In this document: one piece after another, positions 1-9,400 of the stretch
How positions within the stretch are numbered: position 1 is the first letter of the stretch
Layout of the letters: the number at the start of each line of letters is the position of its first letter
Notes under the pieces: model-generated
What the model was told of the DNA's origin: nothing
Seen by the model: the letters and a program-made list of their open reading frames with translations, nothing else
Databases searched by the model: none
Translations under genes and position numbers: made by a program
Assembly: GCA_009746045.1 (NCBI GenBank)
Contig: RPFO01002194.1
Span: 127,501 to 191,500, forward strand
Length of the DNA: 64,000 bases
Direction of reading: 5' to 3'
Source: Mesostigma viride
Taxonomy: Eukaryota > Streptophyta > Mesostigmatophyceae > Mesostigmatales > Mesostigmataceae

Positions 1-166
1 GTTGTTGTTGTTGACCACGCCGCACTACGCGCTCGCTGAGACACGGTCATGGCCGGCCGAGGCAAGGGCCGAGGCAAGGGAGAGCTCTAGGTAAAGTACT
101 ACCAAGTCTGACAGTTGTTGTTGTTGTTGTTTTGTCCCACGCCGCACATGGGCAGCAGAGAATCTA
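1..166. repeat. GTT microsatellites in edge spacer
   Basis: Two short (GTT)n runs, at 1-12 and about 113-131, each lie close to a 'cacgccgcac' string, so this may be the tail of a small local duplication. I see no gene here. Confidence 0.5.
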
Positions 167-168
167 TA

Positions 169-192
169 CAGTCATTCCCGCGTTAAGTTGCG
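169..192 (+). repeat. left terminal inverted repeat of pogo-like element
   Basis: This 24-bp end is the perfect inverted match of 2772-2795. Including the flanking TA the match is 26 bp. Confidence 0.9.
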
Positions 193-2771
193 ATCGCCCG
201 CTAAAATTTGGCGCCGCAACTTAACGCGGGAACGCAACTTAACCCCTCATTGGTCTTGCAGCCGAAAATCGACTTTCCGCCAAAAATCGACTTGCAGCCG
301 ATGCATCGGCTGCTCCGCGGGGGACCAAATTGCGCGAAAACTATTGAGAATTAGGAAACGTTTAGCTGAGAAGATCGAAAGTTTATAATTTTCCTCACAG
401 CATGGTACTAGGGTTCGCATACTTCTGACAAAGTTATAGAGGTGTTCTGGCCGGTCAAAGTACAAGGGGTCAGGGTACTTTTTCACGTACAACGTGCATT
501 CCGGAAAACGACGACCTGGCCATGGCGGCTTGCGCCCACGCATGGAATTTACGTTTGCGTTCGAATTTTCTGGCAAAACTTAGGAAATTGATTTTATTCG
601 TCCTAAAGATCACACAGGCCAATTTTTGGTTCGCGGGAATGCCATTTGATAGGTGTCGGCAGCGTTCTTGCTGGAAAAAACTGCGATCAGGCCGGACGAT
701 AGAAACGTTGACAGCAATACCTTTCCGGCGTATTTTAAAGGATATATTGGTTTCTTTGTACTTTTTATGATACATAGTAGTCGTAAACGTGCAAGGGTGG
801 CAAGAAATCGCCGAATCTAGCGACCATGCTGCACAATTTTGGTGTGCCGAAATGCGCCATTTTGCGGCCACCGCCTGGGCCAAGGTAACGCCATCCATGC
901 CAGGTAAGGCTTCAGCATCGTTTTCCTATCGATGTTTGACGTTTATATATACGTTCTAGCTTGTGTAGCACATTCTTTTTGCATTATTCATGCTCTTTCT
1001 TGACCCTGGCCTGGCCCCTTTCTAAAACACCCTTCTTAGATGCTTCCCTCAGTCAGTTGACCTGCCACAGTGTGATGGTGATAAGTTTTAGATGCTGCAT
1101 GGGTTTCAATACCTCCATATATGTTTGTTATACATTTCCCATACACATATTGCATGAGTGTGAGGCAGTTGGCTGGTCTCTGTGGCATCATCAAGCACGT
1201 AACTGGTGAGTAAAAGCTTCCCATTGACAGCATGTGCCACCAGGTGTGCTGGCCATCACCTGGCAAGCTATAGCAGCTTAGGCCTAGTTTATCCTTGCTA
1301 GGGCAGGCTGAAATAGGCTCAACGTCACTAGTTTGTTGGTGGCTGCCTCCTATAATGTATGCCTTGCGTAGGGTATCCGTACCACGTTACCTACGTGCAT
1401 GGACAAGGTGGCACCTGCACATAGGTGCCATGTAAGGGCAGTGTGATGATGCAGTTATGTTTCCCCATCATTGTGGAAGGGAAATGTATTGTATGGCATG
1501 GTTGGGGGCCATATTAGTAGGTATTAGTAGGTAGTATGCCCACCCCTACCCCCTTGGTTGCTTTTTACCAACGGTATCCCTATGGGCTGTACTGGGTGTA
1601 ACTGCTGGTATACCCACCCAAATGATGACCCCAATGGCTCAAACTGTTCAGCAACTAATTGTTTATCATCCCTGAAGTGGTAGGTGCCTAGGTCTTATAA
1701 CATAATTCATAATGCACATTCTACCAAAAATGAAAACGCGCGTCTCGACCCCCCTAACTTTGGCGGTAGTTTTCTATGGCCTACCCTGCAGATATGTTAG
1801 GTTGTGATAGCTCACCCTGAAGGGCAACTCATGGACATGCTTGACCCCCAAGGACAGCCCTTGGATGTTGGTAGGTTGGCTGTGGGGTGGTTTGCAAATT
1901 TAGCATTTTGCAGCCGATTTTTCGGCTTTAAATGGGACCAATGAGGGGTTAACGGTAGAATTAGGCTAGCAGCCCACCACCTCCTCCTCTGACGGACTTC
2001 TATGCGGCATTCGACACCTCTCGTCAAGCCCGATCCATCTGCAGCTTCAAAGCCGGCCAAAGTCCATTTTCCAGGCCAGATGGTATTTTGGACAAAGGCG
2101 GGCTGCAAAACACGCCGTGGGCAGCCACGCAGTGCCTGCATTTTATACCACAAATCGGTGTGTTTTAACCCTCTGATCGGACTTCGGCTCTCTTTTTGGT
2201 GGGTTACTTAGTTGCCGAGCCGGCTTCACGTTTGACTGTGACCGGCAAAACATGGGAACAGTCGTGAGGGAAGCTTCATTTACTGTCAATGGCCTGCATG
2301 TAAAGAATCATAATGACAGCACTGCTGTTATTATGGAGGTTATTATGGAGCGAGACTGCCTGTGGCCTCAATGACGACCTTGTCTTTGCCCTTCTGTGGT
2401 GCCGTGAATTCGGCATGATGGTGGTAATTTCCGGCAAGATGTCTCAATTACAGACCCTGCATGGTCGTGGATTCTTATGTACCGCAGCCCGCAGGCTGCA
2501 AAACTGAGTTTGTAAGGTTGCATTCGCGCTTTTCACCTAAGCCAGCAGGCGGGGAAATTTGCGCGCCAGAGGGGCTTGCGTATTTTGCCGCCTAAAATCA
2601 CGTAGCGGGTCCGGACTTGGCAAAAAATGGCCTCTTGTGCGGCCAAAAATGGCCTGACACCTACAAATCGAGTCATTACCGCGTTAAGTTGCGATGGCCT
2701 CCATGCTTAAGTTGCGGTCGCCCCCCAAACTTCGGCGCCGCAACTTAACGCGGGAACGCAACCTTAAGAAA

Positions 2772-2795
2772 CGCAACTTAACGCGGGAATGACTG
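2772..2795 (-). repeat. right terminal inverted repeat of pogo-like element
   Basis: Perfect inverted match of 169-192, followed by the TA target duplication at 2796-2797. Confidence 0.9.
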
Positions 2796-2822
2796 TAGTG
2801 GCCGAGGGCCGGATATATTTAG

Positions 2823-2946
2823 TAGGGCTTTTGACAGATCTGAAAAGTTAGGGCCCGAAAAATACAGATGGCTAGGCGTATATGCAGATCTGTTTTTTTA
2901 TTCCAGATCTGTACGTAAACTCCGACGTAATGCCCTTACGTCTTCG
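2823..2946 (+). repeat. left 124-bp terminal inverted repeat
   Basis: Matches the reverse complement of 6079-6202 with only a few differences, including the core strings 'agatggctaggcgtatatgc' and 'gtaaactccgacgtaatgcc'. Confidence 0.85.
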
Positions 2947-4289
2947 AGACTCGTCCCGGGCCATGCATGCGGGCGGTGCGGCACAAATACCTGCAAATTA
3001 GCCAAAATTAGTCAGCCATGGTTTTAAAAGTAAGCTAATGGAATTTTAAGGCATGGTAAAACCAGTCCTGAAAAGCTAGCAGCCCAGTTTTATCGCGTGT
3101 AGACTGTTTGCTTTCTCGACATTTTGTTCGGACGCGAGTGCATTATCACGGGAAGCATTACGATTGGTACGTGAAGCCTCTGCTCTATGACGGGAAGGCA
3201 TCTGGCGTTGCTGCAACTGGAATCAGGCCAGTGCCATGTTCGGCACCGTGCACGCGGAAATAAGGCGCCGTCACGTTAGATAGCACTGCTGAGGACGAGC
3301 TGCGCCTGCCTGCTCATAGTTACCGAGTTTTTCTCGCATCGCACTGCATTATTGCTGGCCAGACTTTGCTGCCTTTATGCCCGACAGATTGGTTCACGAA
3401 CCGTTTTAATTTTCTGCGTGCGTGGCTCCTGCCCTTCCATGGCAATGTTTGCAATTTCGCACTTTTTCGTTGTGATTGTTGGCACATACTACACAGCCAT
3501 GCACATGACATACTGCATGAAGGTCGCAAAGTTAGGTTTAGTTTCTGCTTGTAAATCCTGACGTTATTGCTTCACACACGCTTCCTTGCAATGAAGGCCC
3601 TGGCCGAAGCTCGTTGCTTGCCAAAGCCTTCCTGTGTTGAAGAGCGGTTCTCAGTGGGCACATGACAGAGACGTTGCCAGGCATTGTAAGATTTCCAACC
3701 ACACGCTTGTCCTGTAACCATGCAATTCATTCCATTTGCGTTATGAAGCTGGCAGCTTGTGAGCCTGCAACCATTAATTGCAGTTTGGCACATGTTACAA
3801 CAAGAAGGCTCCTTGAATTAAGGCTGCTTTCTCGCTTATTTTTGCTGATGCTACAGGCAACTTTGGACTTTACACGAACTTGAGTCCCACCCGCATCCAG
3901 CCCCCCCAATCATCCATCCACTCCGTCCCTACCCACCCAATTATACCACCGTCTTCCCGCCCACTCTTGAACTAATCAGCCCAACCCCCCAGCCCAAGAC
4001 ACAGGCAAATGCCCATGTAGCCACCCATGTGCGCGTGCGAAGAGACACTCAACTAGCTAGGCTGCATATACGTGCCATGGGGGCATAACAGGTGCATGGG
4101 CGCAGGTGCACATGCAGGCCCGCAGGCATGCACACAAGCAGGCAGGCAGGCTGACAGATGGGTGGGCAGTAGGCGGGTGGCAGACTTGCAGGCGGGCAGG
4201 CGGGAGGATGGGCAGAACGTTGGGTGGACAGGCGAGTAAGAAGGTCGTTGGGTCCAAGCAACCAGTTTATTGGTGATGGATTAATGTAT

Positions 4290-5050
4290 GTGGCGCATGT
4301 GTGCAAGTCTGCCTGTGTTTGTGTGGGATTGTATGCATGTGCACGTGTGCTCGTGGGTGTGTGCACATTTGTGTGCATGTGTGTTCTGACGACGATGTGT
4401 GTGTTAGTGTGTGCGCATGTGTTAGCGTGCATGTGCGCACGTGGGTGTGTGCATGTGTGCATGTGTGCATGTGTGCGTGTGTGCGTGTGTGCGTGTGTGC
4501 GTGTGTGCATGTGTGCATGTGTGCGTGTGTGCGTGTGTGCGTGTGTGCATGTGTGCGTGTGTGCGTGTGTGCATGTGTGCATGTGTGCATGTGTGCGTGT
4601 GTGCGTGTGTGCGTGTGTGCGTGTGTGCGTGTGTGCGTGTGTGCGTGTGTGCGTGTGTGCGTGTGTGTGTGCATGTGTGCGTGTGTGCGTGTGTGCGTGT
4701 GTGCATGTGTGCGTGTGTGCGTGTGTGCGTGTGTGCATGTGTGCATGTGTGTGCGTGTGTGCATGTGTGTGTGCATTTGTGTGCATGTGTAGTACGTGGG
4801 CGTGTGTGCGTGTGTGCGTGTGTGCGTGTGTGCATGCGTGCATGTGTGCATGTGTGCATGTGTGCATGTGTGCATGTGTGCATGTGTGCATGTGTGCATG
4901 TGTGCATGTGTGTATGTGTGTGCGTGTGTGCATGTGTGTGTGAACATTTGTGTGCATGTGTAGTACGTGGGCGTGTGGGCGTGTGTGTGTGAACATTTGT
5001 GTGCATGTGCAGTATGTGGGCGTGTGTGTGTGTGTGCATGTGTGTGTGCT
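4290..5050. repeat. GTGTGC/ATGTGTGC microsatellite
   Basis: About 750 bp of (GTGTGCGT/GTGTGCAT)n. It keeps several frames open on both strands, giving Cys-Val or His-Thr polymers that are artefacts, not proteins. Confidence 0.95.
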
Positions 5051-6078
5051 GGGGGGTAGGATGGATAGGGAAAACAAAGAGTGAAAAATGCAAGGTGTGG
5101 GGGAGTTCAATGTTTCACCTCGCGGCAAAAGTCATTGTGCCTGCCGCGTGTATTGACAAGCAGCTGTGGGCACGGTTGCAGCAAGTGAGTACACGCCAAG
5201 GGCCTAGACGGTTCATGCACTAGCACACAGCCAGTGGGACGAAACATCTGCACATATAACTTGGGTTCATCAATTCTGCACATTACCGGCTTGGGTTCAT
5301 CAACTGAATTCTGCACCTTACACTTGCATGGCTCATGGTTTCAATCGCTGCTCAATTGACAGAAAATGCACAGGCCATCAACATTCAGATATGTTAATCC
5401 TGAAAAGTGACCTTCCACACCAGGAGAATGAAGGTCGATGCTGCTTTGACGCATGAGCCTAATCCACGTGCTCTCGGAGGTCTCCACCTCGGCAGGAGCA
5501 CCTGCAGGCGTCGTGGCTCGCTTACCTCAAGCAATATGCGCATGCTGAAAGCTACCGGGGTCTATGCAGAGTTACATTATCGGCCCGGACAAAGCACATC
5601 TTAAACCTTTCTCGGCAACGAAGCTCTGAGCAGCGCTATATTGTCGTGGCCGGACTTCAATGTCGCCATTAAAATGTCAAAAGCTGTTTGATTCGTCCAA
5701 GGAAAATGCGTGCATGGTAGACAGATAATAAGATGCCCGGGCGTATAGACATGACAAGCAACTGCTTAGATGGCGCTCCTCGCGTTTTCCCTCGACTCAG
5801 TTCGTAATGGCGCCTAATCCAATGCAGCAAATGCACATGGGTGTGACCAGAATACAGAGCCTAGTGCACGCGGCAATATTGTTTGGTCTGTCGCACAATT
5901 GCTGTTGTGTTTGCAATTATTCTGCTCGCTCAGATGCAGGATTAACTTCGGCTTGATTTCTTAATTACCCTCGTGTGCAGGTCATACGGCTGACATTCCT
6001 CTAGCTTTCGTACAGTAGCCATGGCTGAATTTTGCTTCCAGGTACTGAACAAGTGAACACGGCCTGCACCTCGACCCC

Positions 6079-6202
6079 CGAAGACGTAAAGGCATTACGT
6101 CGGAGTTTACGTACAGATCTGTCATTAAAAAACAGATCTGCATATACGCCTAGCCATCTGTATTTTTCGGGCCCTAACTTTACAGATCTGTCAAAAGCCC
6201 TA
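6079..6202 (-). repeat. right 124-bp terminal inverted repeat
   Basis: Inverted partner of 2823-2946. Homology stops sharply at TTTAG on the outside and at the cgaagacg string on the inside. Confidence 0.85.
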
Positions 6203-6207
6203 TTTAG

Positions 6208-6491
6208 TATCGGTGGTACTATCGGGTCTGACAGTACTCGGCTGACTCCCGGTCCCGGAACTTCCGTGACCGGCTGCCGGCAGGTCTGCGGGACCGTCGC
6301 AGCTGCAGGGCGGTGGCCTTTTCCCGTGCGTTGCGTTCCGACCTGTCGCCATGGTGCTGGCCAAGGCGTCAATTTTCTTACAAACGCAGCTCCTGATCCA
6401 CCAGGGTGACGTGCCTCCATAGCTCCTTTAGGTGGAGCTGCCGGGTCCTGCCTGCCCTCGTAGCAGTAGTCTTGTGTGTAAAGACGTCATA
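6208..6491. other. putative promoter/5' leader region of CLPR2
   Basis: This is the spacer between the TIR element and the start codon at 6492. No TATA box or other core element stands out. The transcription start cannot be placed from sequence alone. Confidence 0.35.
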
Positions 6492-9400
6492 ATGTCTTAC
6501 ATAACGGCTATCCCGATTAGGTGCGCGGCTGTCCCTTTAGTTCATGCTAGTTGCAATGCTACCACTGTAGGTTACATTCCTCAATCCAATGGTCTCCAAG
6601 CTTCCAAAGGTATGTAGTTTGGTAACCAGCCACGAATTTGTTTGGAAGTGCCTTGTTTCCGCAATCAGGCCCCTGTTGCCGCGTTAGGTGAGCTTCGTCC
6701 CCGGCTCCTCTGCCTTCACAAGTCTCGTCAGCTGACTGGCAACGCATTCGTGCCTTCTTTCGATTGTGCTGCCAGGCGGCGCTCTGGCTTGTAAACCTAG
6801 CGTCAGCGCCAACTTCTGGGCAGTCGCTCGACATGCTGCACGTTCAAGGTAATTTCCTCCCTTTCTCCGTAACCAACCGTACGCTGAATGGCCATTGAAA
6901 GCGTACGTTTACCCTTGTTCCATAGCCTGCGTGCACGTAATGACTCCGGCGTGCCAGCCATAATGGTTTAAAAATGTCTGTTTAAATGTTGCTGTTCCCT
7001 GAAAGAAACGAAATTGCAGCAAGTCCCAGGACATGCTCGCTTGGGAGGCCGTGTGTGTCTTGCCCTGAGGCATGCTGGCAAATAGATGCCTTTTGTCCTA
7101 ACTAGTATGGAGTATCGTACACAGGCAAATGCGAGGCATGCGTGCAGGTAACAGGCGCGTCGATCCCCTCATATATTTCGTACGTGCATACAGCTACGAG
7201 CAGGCAATGCAGTATAACGCAGAATGATTCAAACAGTGTTTGCAGCAGAGTGACGTAAACAAACACTGCAATCCCAGCGGTAGCCTTTCACCGCTGCCTA
7301 TCTTGCTGACCAGGTCGGCACCAGGGTGTGCCCTGTGCTGTACTGTGTGTGTCCAGGGAGGGTGGCTCTCGCCAGGTCACCAAGATGATGCCCATCGGCG
7401 TGCCGCGCATGCCCTACAAGACACCTGGCGAGACGGGCATGCAGTGGGTCGACCTATGGAACATCTTCGTGAGTCGCGGCTGGGACCCTGGGACAATATC
7501 CGGACGCGTTTTTTGGGTTTATCTACCGGCACTTAGCTCATTGCGCATTTAGCTCATTGCCCGGACATGGCAGCCGGCTGGCAAACATAATTTTTTTTTC
7601 CCCTGCATGAGAGTAGGAGACATTTGTAGTGTAGCCATGAATAGAACAGCCACAGGCTTTAGAACACGACTATCTAGTTTACATCATAGCTCACGGCCTA
7701 GCAATTCCCCCTTGCCCACTAACAGTGCCAAAGCTGTCTGCTAGGATATAAGTGGTTGTGTTGTGCATGCACCTGGCAACGTGCAGCTATGATGATTGGT
7801 AGGCTAGGAAGCCCTGCCTGGCCCTACCCGTATTCCCACCCCACCCCTACCTGCACCCCCAGACCCATACCCGTACCCAGACCCCAGACCCCAGACCCCA
7901 GACCCCAGACCCCAGACGCATGCCCACCCCTACCTAGCATGTAGCATGTCAGGGGATGTGTCATGCCCTTTTGAACGCCTGCAATCATGCCCTTTTGAAC
8001 GCCTGCAATCATGCCCTTTTGAACGCCTGCAATCATGCCCTTTTGAACGCCTGCAATCAAGCCCTTTTGAACGCCTGCAATCATGCCCTTTTGAACGCCT
8101 GCAATCATGCCCTTTTGAACGCCTGCAATCATGCCCTTTTGAACGCCTGCAATCAAGCCCCTACACTGGTGCTACACATGGGCCAATGTTCACCGGTCAG
8201 ATAGGGTCTTGGCCGGCCCTGTGTTGGGCAATCAGGGTTGCCTGCTTCTACCTCCTTTCTTCTTATCCAACGATTCTCCTCCTGCCCCCCCACCCTTGTA
8301 CCGCCAACATATGTATGGGCCAGACGTCAGCGGTTTAGGGTTAACGGTCTAGCTAGTTATCTGTCTCCTATCCACCCTGTCTGTCTCCTATCCACCCTAT
8401 CTGTCTCCTATCCACCCTATCTGTCTCCTATCCACCCTATCTGTCTCCTGTCCACACCACGCAGTACCGCGAGCGCGTGATCTTCATCGGGGCGGTCATG
8501 AACAGTTTGGTGTTTACATCGTGTACGCACTGATCCCCGGCCCTTCCGATCTGTCCACCCTCCATCCCTCCTCAGTACCGCGAGCGCGTGATCTTCATCG
8601 GGCAGACCATCAACGAGGAGTTCTCCAACAACATCGTGGCCACGCTGCTGTACCTGGACTCGGTCAACAACAAGCCGCTCACCTTCTACATCAACTGCCC
8701 AGGAGGGGAGGTGAGCGGGACTGCATGTGTCTGTGTGGGTGGGGTTTGCAGGGTGGTGGACGTGCGGGGGCGGGTGGCAGATGGGGGTGGGGGTGGGGGC
8801 GTGGACAGGTGGGGTGAAGGGGCGGGGGGGGGGGGGCGGGGGGCAGGGGGGGGGGGGGCGGGGGCGGGGGGCGGGGGGGGGGGGGGGCGGGGGGGCGGGG
8901 GGGGGGGGGGCGGGGGGGCGGGGGGGGGGGGGCGGGGGTTTGGGGGCCTGTGTGTGTGTATGTGACAGCAACACTTACCTGCGTTGTCTATCGGATACCT
9001 CCCCCCCCCCCCACGCGCTGCCCCCGTGCTGAGCCGGCTCTCTGTCGATGCAACGCTTTGTGTTACCGTCTGTCTCTTGTAGGTGCTCGTTTCTTGACGC
9101 ATCTATACGGACCAAGGTGGCATCTGGCAACATGCTGAGTATAACGCGTGGCCTCTGGGGACCTCCCGCCGCTTCCTTCCCCTTTGCTACTTCAACTATG
9201 GATTGTTTGTGCAATGGCTACTGTAACTATGGATGATTTGTTAAATTGCCACTTTGGCTCTGGAATATTTGTTAAACCATGGACCCTTGATCACAGGTTA
9301 AATACCTGATACGCCCCCTTCCTTTTTTTTTCTACGTTGCCCACCCACCCAACGCTAGTAACCAACCCATGCGCCCCCAGGCCTCATTAACCCCTTAAAC

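Larger units (their letters stand above)
169..2795. mobile_element. pogo-like (Tc1/mariner) TIR element, non-autonomous
   Basis: The sequence CAGTCATTCCCGCGTTAAGT.. at 169-192 recurs as its exact reverse complement at 2772-2795. Both ends abut the dinucleotide TA (167-168 and 2796-2797), the target duplication of Tc1/mariner-type elements, and ends beginning CAG are typical of the pogo/Tigger branch. Subterminal copies of the 'cgcaacttaacgcggg' motif occur at about 212-240 and 2684-2765. A segment near 239-290 is repeated inverted near 1905-1955. No reading frame resembles a transposase, so this is a non-autonomous or decayed copy mobilised in trans. Confidence 0.85.
2823..6202. mobile_element. 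3.4-kb element with 124-bp terminal inverted repeats
   Basis: Bases 2823-2946 and 6079-6202 are near-identical inverted copies starting TAGGGCTTTTGACAGATCTG. They are flanked by the direct repeat TTTAG (2818-2822 and 6203-6207), which looks like a 5-bp target duplication. The interior holds the GT/GC-rich microsatellite and otherwise unremarkable sequence; no transposase-like frame is visible. Long inverted repeats suggest a foldback or MULE-like element, but a 5-bp duplication does not fit MULEs (usually about 9 bp). The superfamily is left open. Its left end lies only 20 bp from the TA flank of the neighbouring pogo-like element. Confidence 0.7.

Noticed and set aside
49-90. Short frame MAGRGKGRGKGEL resembling a histone H2A/H4 N-terminus
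   Set aside because: Only 13 codons of low-complexity GRGKG before a stop, with no further histone sequence. Chance or a tiny fragment at best.
4049-5128. Long open frames (up to 359 codons) on both strands
   Set aside because: They translate a GT/GC microsatellite; Cys-Val and His-Thr polymers on opposite strands are artefacts.
7961-8156. Regular 24-bp repeats that might suggest a CRISPR-like array
   Set aside because: The units are contiguous without spacers and lie in a eukaryotic intron. This is a minisatellite.
8417-9102. Gly-rich and Pro-rich ORFs
   Set aside because: Translation of G-runs in CLPR2 intron 4 and of the flanking exon in wrong frames.
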